A stretch of DNA of 40,497 bases from NCBI GenBank assembly GCA_011087765.1, contig JAALLA010000017.1, forward strand, positions 1 through 40,497, in the 5' to 3' direction. The position numbers were made by a program, and so were the translations under genes. Positions 16,698-25,284 of this stretch are shown in pieces. Numbering within the stretch: position 1 is the stretch's first letter; each line of letters begins with the position of its first letter. The notes under the pieces are model-generated. The model did not search any database. It saw only the letters and a program-made list of their open reading frames with translations, and was not told the origin of the DNA. This stretch comes from Pirellulaceae bacterium. GTDB taxonomy: Bacteria > Planctomycetota > Planctomycetia > Pirellulales > Pirellulaceae.

Positions 16698-17198
16698 ATT
16701 AATCCATTCCAGTTGATTTTAGATCCTTGCGGGATCCAAATTCTGCAAGCTCGGATTATACGTGGGAAAATGAGTGCTGCAAGTGCTACCGCGTCCCACG
16801 CCATCAAATGGCTCGAAGGCCATTTATTTCATGACTTTCGGCTTTTATTTTGGCGATCGTCCAGCCTTAGGTACCAATAAACTCGGATTTTTCCAAGTTT
16901 GTTGTTTTCTTCCCGCCGGAGCACCCTTGCGCACTTTAGGTTAATTTTCATCGACGTTTTGGACTTCCTGGTAATGAAGTGCAAGCCGCAGGCGAAGATT
17001 CCGGAAATTCGTCATTTGATCCTCGCCTCGAATCCCTTATGATGGCGATCGCTCCGATATTCGGTTTTAACGGAGTACTGAATGCCTGTGTGGTTTTTCA
17101 GTAGATCAGCCTTGGAAAGTATTCTAAGTTTTAGGAATTCTAGGGTATGATTTTGCGGCGGCGTCTGAACATCAACTGTTGGATATTTAGGAATATAT
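16698..17198. other. 501-bp divergent gap between tRNA-Gly and the FHA gene
   Basis: No gene is convincing. It contains the tRNA promoter and a 7-bp hairpin AAATGGC-TCGAAG-GCCATTT (16806-16825). Near the right end is AGGA before the FHA start. A 96-residue minus-strand frame overlapping the FHA start has no family look and is ignored. Confidence 0.5.
16755..16782 (-). promoter_or_regulatory. likely promoter of tRNA-Gly
   Basis: A perfect -10 box TATAAT lies at 16755-16760 on the minus strand, with TTGCAG (16777-16782) 16 bp upstream as a weak -35. Transcription would begin about 50 bases before the tRNA. Confidence 0.5.
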
Positions 17199-17984
17199 AT
17201 GCTCGAAGCCAAGCTCGTAGTGGTCGGTGGTGATGCGAAGAAAACAGAGGTGAGTCTGGACCTTCCGGTCGTGATTGGTCGGGGAAAAGAGGCGGGCCTC
17301 ACCGTTCCTCATGCGTTAGTCAGTCGGAAGCACACGGAAATTTACGAGCATGGTGGGCGGCTTTTCGTACGAGATCTCGGGTCCCTCAACGGAACCTACC
17401 TTAACAATACTCGAATTGAGTGTGACCAACCTTTGGATCCCAATCAATTGCTGACGCTCGGAAATATTACGTTTCGTGCTGTTTATGAGTTAAGCCCTGC
17501 CGCAGTGACCAGCCCTGCCGGGGACGAAACACTCGCCGACTTAGGAAGTCAATCAGAGACCTCGGCTATTCCCGTCGTAAAAGAGGTTGTTTTCAATGAT
17601 GCCGCCGAGGTTGGCCTGCCTCAGTCGGTCGAGCCAATTCCACTTGCCTCCGCACACCCGCTTGGCGATGGTTCGTTTAGCGAGTTGCCAGTAGCGACCT
17701 CATTGCCAGTGACCGAAGTTCCCGAACCTGCTGAAATCGTTTCAAGTCAACCGACCGACCCGGTTTTGTTTGAGGATCCGAGTGGCAGCGCTCCACCGTC
17801 GGACACCGCGGCTAGTTTTGTTGGGCGAGATACTCTCACCGATAGTTCGGTGTTTCAATTTAGTTCGGATGGTCAAACAGCCCCCCCAAAATCGACTGAA
17901 GTTCCAGAAGGCCCGCGAGAAGAACAAGCGGACGACCAAAGCGACTCAACGCTAAAGAATTTTCTCAAAAATTTTCCTAAATAG
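17199..17984 (+). CDS. FHA-domain protein
   Basis: A 261-residue protein with an N-terminal forkhead-associated domain at about 5-98, which binds phosphothreonine peptides. The conserved points are GR (27-28), SRKH (42-45) and NGTYLNN (64-70). The remaining 160 residues are rich in Pro, Ser, Glu and Asp with no motif and look disordered, apart from a final helical stretch (STLKNFLKNF). No membrane segment is present. AGGA precedes the ATG by 7 nt. The next gene encodes an ECF-type sigma factor, 232 bp downstream on the same strand, and FHA proteins usually act with Ser/Thr kinases, so a phosphorylation-linked signalling role is inferred. No kinase gene is in the window. Confidence 0.9.
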   Translation: MLEAKLVVVGGDAKKTEVSLDLPVVIGRGKEAGLTVPHALVSRKHTEIYEHGGRLFVRDLGSLNGTYLNNTRIECDQPLDPNQLLTLGNITFRAVYELSPAAVTSPAGDETLADLGSQSETSAIPVVKEVVFNDAAEVGLPQSVEPIPLASAHPLGDGSFSELPVATSLPVTEVPEPAEIVSSQPTDPVLFEDPSGSAPPSDTAASFVGRDTLTDSSVFQFSSDGQTAPPKSTEVPEGPREEQADDQSDSTLKNFLKNFPK

Positions 17985-18216
17985 CGTTGTTGAATTTTAC
18001 GCATTTTCTAGAAGCTCTGTCGTGCGGAAATGTAGACGCTGCGAACGCTATCTTACCTGAGTGTGGTATTCGCCTGCGAATTGTGTTGTTTCCGTTCCGC
18101 TGTGGTAGTGGAGGCGGTAAATCTCAGATAAATACAAGTCATTTTTTCACTTTGCCTTGCATTTTCATGGAGTGTGGGACACGATCGGGGAATCCAATTT
18201 TCAACAAAACAGGCTT

Positions 18217-18858
18217 ATGAAACGTTCCAACGAAATCGACCGAATTTTAATTGCCAGGATTCGTTCTGGTGATTCGGATGCTTGGACCGATCTAATTGCC
18301 CGGTATGAAGGGCGACTGCAGTCTTTTGTTGACAGCCGTTTGTCGAACCGATCGGCAAGTGAGGACATTGTTCAGGAAGCGTTTGTCGGGTTTTTGAACA
18401 GCCTTCCAAATTATGATGGTCGTCGAGCTTTAGAGTCTTATTTGTTTTCAATCTGCGCTTACAAGTTGACGGATCATTTGCGAAGAGAGGGGCGAAGGCC
18501 GGCGATTCCATTATCTTCTGGCTCGGACTCCAGCGGCCAATGGCAGCTTCCAGGCCCCGCGCGTCCAGCAAGCAGTATTGCTCGAAGCGTCGAGCGTAAG
18601 CGAATCGAAGAGGATGCCATTACCGAAGCAATCGCAGCTCAAGTTGATAAGTGGCAGGCGAAAGGCGATTGGGAAAAACTAAAGTGCATCGAGTTGTTGG
18701 TTGTACGTGGCTACCCCAACAAAGAAGCAGCAGAAATATTGAACATGACTGAACAGCAAGTTGCGAACTTCAAGTTTGATTTTCTCTCGAGATTGAGAAC
18801 ATTGATCAAGCGACAGGGATTGTCTCAAGAAGTTTTTCCTGAGCTTTACCAAGATTAG
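18217..18858 (+). CDS. ECF-type RNA polymerase sigma factor
   Basis: A 213-residue sigma-70 family protein. Region 2 spans about 24-93 (SEDIVQEAFVGFLNSL, then LESYLFSICAYKLTDHLRR) and region 4 about 137-198, with a helix-turn-helix PNKEAAEILNMTEQQVANFKF. A Ser/Gly/Pro linker joins them. No anti-sigma gene is adjacent, unlike many ECF systems. A TTG at 18157 could add 20 residues, but they do not look conserved; the ATG at 18217 starts a normal sigma N-terminus. The downstream neighbour is a small membrane protein on the opposite strand, with only 15 bp between the stops. Confidence 0.9.
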   Translation: MKRSNEIDRILIARIRSGDSDAWTDLIARYEGRLQSFVDSRLSNRSASEDIVQEAFVGFLNSLPNYDGRRALESYLFSICAYKLTDHLRREGRRPAIPLSSGSDSSGQWQLPGPARPASSIARSVERKRIEEDAITEAIAAQVDKWQAKGDWEKLKCIELLVVRGYPNKEAAEILNMTEQQVANFKFDFLSRLRTLIKRQGLSQEVFPELYQD

Positions 18859-18873
18859 GTTTTGTTTCCGGCG

Positions 18874-19269
18874 TCATGCCGTGGCAATCGATTCTTCCAG
18901 GCGAACACTACGTTGTCGCAATGGAAGATGGTGATAGGTCAGGAAAACGATCCAAAACCCGGCGGCACAATAGTAGAACGAATATCCCGCGTGCCCGGCC
19001 ACAAGCGATTCAAAGCAGAAGTCCAGCGTCAGTAGTGTGTGAATACTGAATTCAAAACGATTTCTGAAACAGTTTTGAAAAACAAAACAGCTTGAGAGCC
19101 AAATCCCTGAGAACGCCGCGCCGAGTCTCTGGACTTGTTCCGCGTCTGCAGCGTTGAGCAGGTAAAAAAAGGTCAGGTAAATCGCAAGCAGGTAAACGCT
19201 GAGCAGATACCAGGCGGTTCGTTTTAAAACGTTGGTCATTGCGGTTCGCCTTTCCATGGTTGCGGACAT
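18874..19269 (-). CDS. small integral membrane protein of unknown function
   Basis: A 131-residue hydrophobic protein with about three to four membrane segments (near 19-39, 47-65 and 98-113, perhaps one at 75-92). It is rich in Phe, Tyr and Cys and ends in a basic/acidic soluble tail (PLRQRSVRLEESIATA). No family is recognised. Three ATG codons lie near the start (19269, 19257, 19239); the first is used here, but the third, just before the first helix, is equally plausible. It is 65 bp downstream of the start side of the beta-oxidation gene region and converges with the sigma factor gene. Confidence 0.6.
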   Translation of the reverse strand: MSATMERRTAMTNVLKRTAWYLLSVYLLAIYLTFFYLLNAADAEQVQRLGAAFSGIWLSSCFVFQNCFRNRFEFSIHTLLTLDFCFESLVAGHAGYSFYYCAAGFWIVFLTYHHLPLRQRSVRLEESIATA

Positions 19270-19334
19270 CGTCGTGGCACCTGTACCGCAGCGAGTTCGG
19301 CTGCTTAACTCGGGCGAAAAGGTTCAGATCAAGT

Positions 19335-21461
19335 TTAGGTTTTTTCCGAAGATATTAATTCGGGGTAAAAGCGGGTTTGATTTTTTGCTTGCTGCTGAAT
19401 CACTGCGTTTGGAGCAATGCGGGGTTCAACCTTGCTAATGTTCTCGAGTGTTTGCAGAACTGTCTCGATCCCGACCTGATCAGCCCAGAATAAAATGCCC
19501 CCGTGGTGTGCCGGAAATCCAAAACCCTCGATGATGCAAAGATCAATGTCTCGGAAGTCTTCGACGATTTCCTCTTCGATTATTCGAGTTGCCTCGAGCA
19601 CGATGGCTGAGAGGATTTGAGTGACAATTTGTTTTTCGTTCGGCTTGGAGGATTCGCCTTTGTCGTTGCGATAGATTTCAATTATCGAAAGCAGATTGTC
19701 GTCCCATTGCCGTTCTCCCTGCATGTCTGGGTAGGCGTAGAATCCCTTCCCTTGTTTGCGACCCAGAAAACCGGTTTTTACTAATCGGGGCAGAATGGGT
19801 GAAAGGGTTACGCACTGCGAGCCAGATTCCCACATGGTACGACCGGCGTAGAGGCAGGTGTCAATTCCAATGACGTCGATGATCTCGAATGGCCCGCCAG
19901 GGAATCCAAAGTCTCTCATCGCCAGATCGATGGTTTCGATCGAAGTTCCATTGGTGAAAATTCGAAGGGACTGGTCGATCATGGCAGCGAGCAACCGGTT
20001 CACTACAAAGCCCGCTCCGTCGTTCATGGCAACCGGCATTTTGCGGAGGTTTTTCACGAATTTGACGGCGGTCGCAATGGTCTGTTCGGAGGATTGAGGG
20101 CCACATACGACTTCGACCAGGGACATCAATTCTGGATGGCAGAAGTGAATGCCACAGAAGTTTTCTGGCCGTTGAAGATGGTTGGCGAGCGTCTCAATTG
20201 GGATTGCCGAGGTGTTGGAAGCGATCACGGTTGAGTCGTCGATAGCAGACTCAATTTTTTGAAGGACTTGAGATTTGACAGCAACTGTTTCAACAACTGA
20301 TTCAATTACCAGTTCACAGCTGGCAAAGGAGTCGTAGTTTTCGCAAGACTGGATCGAGCGATCGGGGTAATCGCATTTCAATTGGCTGGTGACTGCTTGT
20401 TGGGCTTGAGTGTTCGCATCGAGAAGCATGACATCGAGGCCTCGGTTCAAGCAGTTGTTGGCGATGGCCTTTCCCATCAATCCTGCCCCAACAATACCAA
20501 CGGTGTTAATTTTGGCCGGTGACAAGTTCATGTCGACTAAGCCAGGTTGTTTTTTGTTGTGGTCGATGAGGAAAAAATGATTGATTAATCCGCGACTGGC
20601 GGGACTGCCGTAAACTTGTGACATTGCGACAGATTCCGAATTCCAGGCTGCTTTGATTGGCAGACTGGCTGAGCGAGTCATGTGTTCTAGAGCAACGGTT
20701 GGTGCGAATGGAAAGATTTTTTTGTTTTCAATGATTCGCTTGCCATGCTTTTGGACGATCGCTTCCATGTCGCCAATATTTTCGACGGGCCCCATGATTT
20801 TTTTTCGATCGAAGATGAACGACTCAGAGGTAGAGACGCGGTGGATCATTTTGATCGCTTCTTCGATTAATAATTCCTGAGGTACGATCGCATCGATCAA
20901 GTCGATTGAGTTCGCTTCCGCGGCGGGGATCAGTCTTCCGCTGGTAACTAAGTCTACGGCGACGTCCAGGTTTGTGATGCGGGGGAGTCGAGCAGTGCCG
21001 GCCCAACCTGGCACCAGCCCTAGCTTGACTTCGGGCAGTCCCAGGATTGTGCGGCGGTCATCCGAGGCAATGCGGCAGTCGCACCACATTGGGAGTTCGA
21101 GTCCGCCTCCGACACAGGCACCATGAATGGCAGCGATGGAGACAAAAGGACAGCGGCTAAACCGGGCCATGACCGCCCTGCCCCGTTGGCAGAATTCAAC
21201 AATTTTTTTCTCCGGCCAATCGAGTGTCGCGGCAATGCTCTTTAGGTCTGCACCTGCGACAAAAATCGTCGGTTTGGCGGAAATGAGAATGACACCTTTT
21301 AAGTCCGTCTGTTCTGCTAGTTCGGCCATCGTGCGATCGAGTTCTGAAAACAATTGCTCGTCCAGAATATTAGCCGCTGATTCCGGTGCATCCATGGTGA
21401 TCATGGCGATACCCTCTTGCGGGTAGGTGACCTTGGTAATCGTGTTGGTTAGGTTTGACAT
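19335..21461 (-). CDS. fadJ: bifunctional enoyl-CoA hydratase/3-hydroxyacyl-CoA dehydrogenase (FadJ/FadB type)
   Basis: A 708-residue fatty acid beta-oxidation enzyme that hydrates enoyl-CoA and oxidises 3-hydroxyacyl-CoA with NAD+. The N-terminal crotonase domain (about 10-200) keeps FVAGADL, GGGLE with E122, and GLPEVKLG with E144, the two catalytic Glu. The dehydrogenase part starts at about 320 with VGIVGAGLMG and contains the catalytic H439 in GIHFCHPE, E450 in SLVEVV and N488 in GFVVNRL. The usual HFFNP reads HFCHP. A second C-terminal domain carries GRKQGKGFYAY. No thiolase gene is adjacent, so its partner is encoded elsewhere. It starts with ATG and has no clear SD. Confidence 0.94.
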   Translation of the reverse strand: MSNLTNTITKVTYPQEGIAMITMDAPESAANILDEQLFSELDRTMAELAEQTDLKGVILISAKPTIFVAGADLKSIAATLDWPEKKIVEFCQRGRAVMARFSRCPFVSIAAIHGACVGGGLELPMWCDCRIASDDRRTILGLPEVKLGLVPGWAGTARLPRITNLDVAVDLVTSGRLIPAAEANSIDLIDAIVPQELLIEEAIKMIHRVSTSESFIFDRKKIMGPVENIGDMEAIVQKHGKRIIENKKIFPFAPTVALEHMTRSASLPIKAAWNSESVAMSQVYGSPASRGLINHFFLIDHNKKQPGLVDMNLSPAKINTVGIVGAGLMGKAIANNCLNRGLDVMLLDANTQAQQAVTSQLKCDYPDRSIQSCENYDSFASCELVIESVVETVAVKSQVLQKIESAIDDSTVIASNTSAIPIETLANHLQRPENFCGIHFCHPELMSLVEVVCGPQSSEQTIATAVKFVKNLRKMPVAMNDGAGFVVNRLLAAMIDQSLRIFTNGTSIETIDLAMRDFGFPGGPFEIIDVIGIDTCLYAGRTMWESGSQCVTLSPILPRLVKTGFLGRKQGKGFYAYPDMQGERQWDDNLLSIIEIYRNDKGESSKPNEKQIVTQILSAIVLEATRIIEEEIVEDFRDIDLCIIEGFGFPAHHGGILFWADQVGIETVLQTLENISKVEPRIAPNAVIQQQAKNQTRFYPELISSEKT

Positions 21462-21695
21462 GTTTTGGCTTTAAGGAATTTCATCTTCGAATGGCAATCT
21501 CCGAACGCCGTTATCCTAGTTCGATCCTTCTGCCGTTTAAAGAACGCCGTCCTTGGAAAAGTTGAATCGAATATCAGCAAGGTTTGTTTGTGCTATAGTG
21601 CGTTTTGAGAATTGACCTAAAAAGGTCTTCATGACGCATGGCGGCATGGATTGCCTGCGAGAAGTATTCAACGTGGTGAAAAGGCGAGCAAGCTG

Positions 21696-22136
21696 ATGAA
21701 ACAGAGGATAACGGTGGCAAAGTTGTTGGTATTTGTAGCTCTTTTGGCATTGTCGGGCTGTACCGATTCAGCGGGAGTTGGAACGAACCAGCAAAACCCG
21801 AACCCTGAGTTGGCAATCGGTACCGTGCAGGTGGAAATCATGTTTGGCTCTGACCGGGAAAGTATTGAGAGCGAGGTCGACTGCCTGAACGATTCAACTG
21901 TATTTTCGGTGCTTCAGGCTGCTTCGGACCAGGCCGAGTTTGTTTTCGAGTCGACCGGTGTGTTAAAGGGTGATAAATTCATCACCTCGATCGGAGGAGT
22001 CGAAAATCTCGCCGGAGATGGTAAAAATTGGATATATCGGGTCAATGGAGAGCTCGGTGATAAAGGAGCCGGGGTGTTTGCCGTGAAACCGCAGGACCGG
22101 GTTGTCTGGTCGTTTGGCAAATACGAACCCGAGTAA
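21696..22136 (+). CDS. DUF4430 (transcobalamin-like) lipoprotein
   Basis: A 146-residue protein with a lipobox LALSGC (lipidated C22) and, after a short Asn/Pro linker, a DUF4430 domain at about 43-143. That domain is related to the C-terminal domain of transcobalamin and intrinsic factor. The family pattern is clear: DSTVFSVLQAA, then SIGGVEN...GKNWIYRVNGE...KGAGVF...QDRVVWSFG. It should be anchored in a membrane facing the periplasm. The next gene, 141 bp downstream, encodes a DUF6580 membrane protein, which supports a cofactor-binding or uptake role (inference). The ATG at 21696 is chosen because it begins the signal peptide; an in-frame TTG at 21651 would add an implausible 15 residues. 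Confidence 0.88.
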   Translation: MKQRITVAKLLVFVALLALSGCTDSAGVGTNQQNPNPELAIGTVQVEIMFGSDRESIESEVDCLNDSTVFSVLQAASDQAEFVFESTGVLKGDKFITSIGGVENLAGDGKNWIYRVNGELGDKGAGVFAVKPQDRVVWSFGKYEPE

Positions 22137-22139
22137 TCC

Positions 22140-22165
22140 GATTCTGTGTTGGGATTCTGTGTTGG
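22140..22165. repeat. 13-bp tandem duplication between the DUF4430 and DUF6580 genes
   Basis: GATTCTGTGTTGG occurs at 22140-22152 and again, immediately adjacent, at 22153-22165, three bases after the DUF4430 stop. A short TTGGG...CCCAA hairpin overlaps the second copy. It is most likely a slippage duplication. Confidence 0.7.
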
Positions 22166-22277
22166 GATTCCCCCAAACTCGCATAGCGAAGCACTGGCGG
22201 GTTGTTATACTACCAGACCTGTTGTAAACCTCCGTTTTAACGCTAACCGCCTCGCGCATGAAGCGAGATTTTGAACC

Positions 22278-22916
22278 ATGAAACAGCCTCGATCAGAAAA
22301 GTCAGCTTTCTTTCAAGCTTGGGATCAAGAGAGATGGATTCAAATTGCTTTTTTTGCGGTTGTGGTTTCCATCGGGGTGGCTAGTCGGTTTTGGTTAGTT
22401 GACTGGCCAAACGTTAAGCCCGTCGCCGCATTGGTTTTGTTCAGTGCTTTCTTTTTTCGCCGCGTTAGCTTTGCTTTACTGGCCTTAGTGCTGATTATGG
22501 TAATTAGCGACTTGGGTATTGGAGCTTACGACTGGCGCTTGATGGCGAGTGTTTACCTTAGCCTCGCGATTGCTGCCGGTTTGGGCTGTTGGGTGAAAGC
22601 GTCTGTAAGTCCGACTGCACCTACGCGGCTGGGCATCGGTCAGATCGGGCGATTTACGATCGCATCGTTGATCATGTCGACGGTTTTCTTTGTTTTGACA
22701 AACGGTGTCGTGTGGTGGTTTGGGCAGTGGTACCCGGCCAGCTGGTCAGGGTTGGCGAGTTGCTATGCCGCTGGATTACCGTTTTATCGAGCAACGATGA
22801 TTGGCGACTTGTTTTTCACCGGTGCCTTAGTGGGTGGTTATATGGCAATCGATGCCATTTGTGCCCGAGCTTCGCTTTGGCGAGGTAGGGTCGCAATCGC
22901 TGTTTCTGATTCTTGA
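22278..22916 (+). CDS. DUF6580-family membrane protein, putative substrate-capture component
   Basis: A 212-residue integral membrane protein with about five to six helices. The DUF6580 signatures are present: PNVKPVAALVLFSAFFF (44-60), ISDLGIG (76-82), FFVLTNGVVWWFGQWYP (137-153) and GLASCYAAGLPFYRATMIGDLFF (about 158-180). This family resembles the S components of ECF vitamin transporters. Next to the DUF4430 lipoprotein it suggests a two-protein capture and uptake system for a cobalamin-like or other cofactor, using energising ATPases elsewhere. No B12 riboswitch box was seen upstream. The ATG has no strong SD. Downstream is a 314-bp gap, then a convergent gene. Confidence 0.85.
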   Translation: MKQPRSEKSAFFQAWDQERWIQIAFFAVVVSIGVASRFWLVDWPNVKPVAALVLFSAFFFRRVSFALLALVLIMVISDLGIGAYDWRLMASVYLSLAIAAGLGCWVKASVSPTAPTRLGIGQIGRFTIASLIMSTVFFVLTNGVVWWFGQWYPASWSGLASCYAAGLPFYRATMIGDLFFTGALVGGYMAIDAICARASLWRGRVAIAVSDS

Positions 22917-23230
22917 ACGCTGGCGAGTTCCTTGGCAGGTAAAATTGCCAACGCAGGCTTGCTGATCATGTTTCAGTGTTCTGCCTTTGCTGGGTGGTCC
23001 TCTGAGTTGCCGGTCAGGCTTCAACGGTGCATGGTGTCGCCGTGCGATCTTTATCTCGCGAGAAACCCGTTACTGTACCGGATCTTCGTGGCAGGTTGGG
23101 AAGTCCAAACTCGCTGGCCAGTTGAGCACTGGAGTTGTGAGTCTATCGCGCAATAAAAAACCTCCGATGGAATCGGAGGTTATGAAAGTGTTCTTCTGGT
23201 TCCAGCTTCTCAGCGATGGACGGTCGAGAA
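22917..23230. other. 314-bp convergent gap
   Basis: Apart from the terminator of the minus-strand gene at 23152-23181 I see nothing: no frame here has a family look, and no promoter is needed because both flanking genes end here. Confidence 0.5.
23152..23181 (-). terminator. rho-independent terminator of the Gly/Met-rich exported protein gene
   Basis: AACCTCCGAT (23159-23168) and ATCGGAGGTT (23172-23181) form a perfect 10-bp stem with a 3-nt loop. On the minus strand the stem is followed by a run of T (complement of the A-rich 23152-23160). It lies 50 bases past the stop. Confidence 0.9.
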
Positions 23231-24925
23231 TTAGTTTGCTGCGCCACCGAGGGGATCTGCTTCCGCAGGAGCCTTTTCGGCAGGAGCCTCTTTACCGAGC
23301 ACCTTGTCAATTTTCTTGCTTGATTCGTCGCATAGTTCGGCAAGCTGGTTGGCAACGCTTTTAGGTTCGACGTCTTCGTCCTCATCATCCGTCTTGCGGG
23401 CGTCGAGGTCGACAATCCCAACATTGGACTCTTGAAGGAGTGAAGACAGTTCGCCGTTCAGCTTCTTGATAAGATCCTTGCCTGACTCGTCGACAAGCTT
23501 GGACATACCGCCGGTGCCATCTGCACCGCCGAGGATTTGTGATGTGGTGAACGCGATTGTCTTAATGCGTCGCCGAAAAACGTTTAATTGATAAACGGGT
23601 AGTTCGAGAATTTCACCCGTAGGTGCCTCGTCGCCTCCCCCGAAGCCACCGGCACCTGCACCCATGCCGGCACCCATGCCCATGCCCATGCCAGAGCCGC
23701 CAGTGAATTCGCCGGAATTGCCACCGCCACCAGAGCGACCGCCGTCAGTGCCGCCGCCACCGCTGGAGTTAGCGACTGAGTTGCCACTCGAGTAATCGGT
23801 TGGCGTTGCTATTAGATCGAGATCTTGAAAAAGGATTTGGTCGTAAACAAGTTGCTTGATCGCCCCTTTAATGGCTTCGGATTCTTGCAGAAGAGACGAA
23901 GAGGCGAACTCGGCAATGGCTTTCGTTGCTTCGAGATTTTCAGCGGCGTTACTGCCGGCTAAATTGAGTTTCCCAATGGCTTCCATGGCATCAAATTTAA
24001 CCCAAAACCCTGCGTCCTCGGACTGCATGACCGAGACAGCTTTTTTGAGCGTTGTGGCGGATCCCAGTTCGCCGAGCAGTTGCATTCCTCGTCGTTTCAG
24101 CCAATAGCTGAGTTCGTCGTTGGTGGGTGCATCCAGGTACTCGTTTCCCTTGTCATTGAGGAAAGTCTTGTCGGCATCGGATAGCTGGCCGTTGTTGGTG
24201 ATGTTATCAATTTCGACGTGTCGTTGGATTCCAGCAAGGGCTGCGACTTTCAAAAACGGAGGTAAGTCGGCTGATTTGAGGATGTCACCCAGTGAAGTGA
24301 AAGCGGATTTGGAAGGTACTGGAAATTGAGGCGGTAAACGGACGCCGGGCGTTTGGTCAAGCATTCCAATTAAATACACCATGTTCAGCCGTGCGGCCGG
24401 GTGGAGTTTGTTGTTCCGGTAAGCTTCGCGAGCCTGTTGAATCGTCAAGTCAATCAGAGCGCTGCGGGTAGCTGGGCTGATTTTTGGGCCAAAGAAATCT
24501 TTCAGGAATTTTGCACGCATGTTGCCGAGTTGCGAGAGTACGCGATTGTCGACCACGGTCATCGAGGGAAACACGAAACCCTTGAAATATTGTTCCACAA
24601 GTGGATTGTCCGCTGGATTTCCGCCGGTGCTTAAGAAGGCCCGAACCTTCGAGAGGTCATCTCGCTGGTTCTTTTCGACGGCTCGATTTGCCTTTTTGAT
24701 TTCATCCATCTCGTCCTGTTCGGCATCAAATGGAATCAACTCGGCTGCGTAGCGAGGGTTCATTGGAATGGATTCGAACTGGCCCAGCGCAGATTGGTTG
24801 CAGGCTGCAATCGCAAACACTGCAATTCCGGCGACGATCACCTTGGTCATCATCTTGGTCAGGCAGGATTGGAAACCGGAAGTTAAAGCGGGTTTTACGG
24901 AGTTCGAAGAACTGGAAATGGCCAT
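23231..24925 (-). CDS. exported protein with a Gly/Met-rich low-complexity segment, unknown function
   Basis: A 564-residue protein. An N-terminal Ser-rich stretch precedes a hydrophobic segment (VIVAGIAVFAIAACNQSALG), suggesting export with cleavage near ALG-Q. The middle (about 60-360) is helical with regularly spaced short helices, possibly HEAT-like. Then comes a Gly/Met/Ser-rich stretch (nt about 23630-23770, motifs GMGMGMGAGMGAG). A mixed C-terminal region ends in an Ala/Glu/Pro/Lys tail. No family is recognised. The ATG at 24925 is chosen because GAGG (24931-24934) lies 5 nt upstream; an upstream in-frame start at 24964 is less likely. A strong terminator follows the gene. Confidence 0.78.
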   Translation of the reverse strand: MAISSSSNSVKPALTSGFQSCLTKMMTKVIVAGIAVFAIAACNQSALGQFESIPMNPRYAAELIPFDAEQDEMDEIKKANRAVEKNQRDDLSKVRAFLSTGGNPADNPLVEQYFKGFVFPSMTVVDNRVLSQLGNMRAKFLKDFFGPKISPATRSALIDLTIQQAREAYRNNKLHPAARLNMVYLIGMLDQTPGVRLPPQFPVPSKSAFTSLGDILKSADLPPFLKVAALAGIQRHVEIDNITNNGQLSDADKTFLNDKGNEYLDAPTNDELSYWLKRRGMQLLGELGSATTLKKAVSVMQSEDAGFWVKFDAMEAIGKLNLAGSNAAENLEATKAIAEFASSSLLQESEAIKGAIKQLVYDQILFQDLDLIATPTDYSSGNSVANSSGGGGTDGGRSGGGGNSGEFTGGSGMGMGMGAGMGAGAGGFGGGDEAPTGEILELPVYQLNVFRRRIKTIAFTTSQILGGADGTGGMSKLVDESGKDLIKKLNGELSSLLQESNVGIVDLDARKTDDEDEDVEPKSVANQLAELCDESSKKIDKVLGKEAPAEKAPAEADPLGGAAN

Positions 24926-25284
24926 GAATGCCTCAAGTGGGGAAATCGTCTCAATACAAAACACGATGGACGGGGAATTTCTCCTCGTACACTACACAGA
25001 TGTCTATTTCTAAGATACTCGTTGAACGAGCAAAATGTCAATTTTTTGTGGCTTTTCTGTCCGATGTGCGGCGAATGAAGTCCGAATAATTCGTTCGCAT
25101 TGATTTGGCTTTGATCATTGAAAATGCTGGCGTACTAAAAACTCGAACAATGGTCGGTTCAAATTGAGGTTTCGGAAAAAAACGGTCATTCCTTATATTC
25201 GTTATGTCGGGAAAGCGAAATTTAGGTGCTTCGCTCTGGCCGGCGCACATTAACGGCGAAACGAAAGTGAAAGAGGCACGGCTT
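24926..25284. other. 359-bp divergent gap
   Basis: It holds the SD of the minus-strand gene and probably promoters in both directions. A 13-bp palindrome CTCGTT-G-AACGAG is at 25018-25030, and an extended upstream reading (in frame from 25204) of the next gene is possible but unlikely. Nothing else is seen. Confidence 0.5.

Noticed and set aside
17987-18220. 77-residue frame whose TGA overlaps the sigma factor ATG (ATGA)
   Set aside because: TTG start with no SD and no recognisable composition or motif; the stop-start overlap alone is not enough evidence for coupling.
21462-21695. Possible cobalamin riboswitch upstream of the DUF4430 gene
   Set aside because: No B12-box sequence was found in the gap; only a 5-bp GACCT/AGGTC hairpin is visible.
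22827-23156. Short frames on both strands in the convergent gap after the DUF6580 gene
   Set aside because: No SD, no family look, and mutually overlapping; the region is explained by the end of one gene and the terminator of another.
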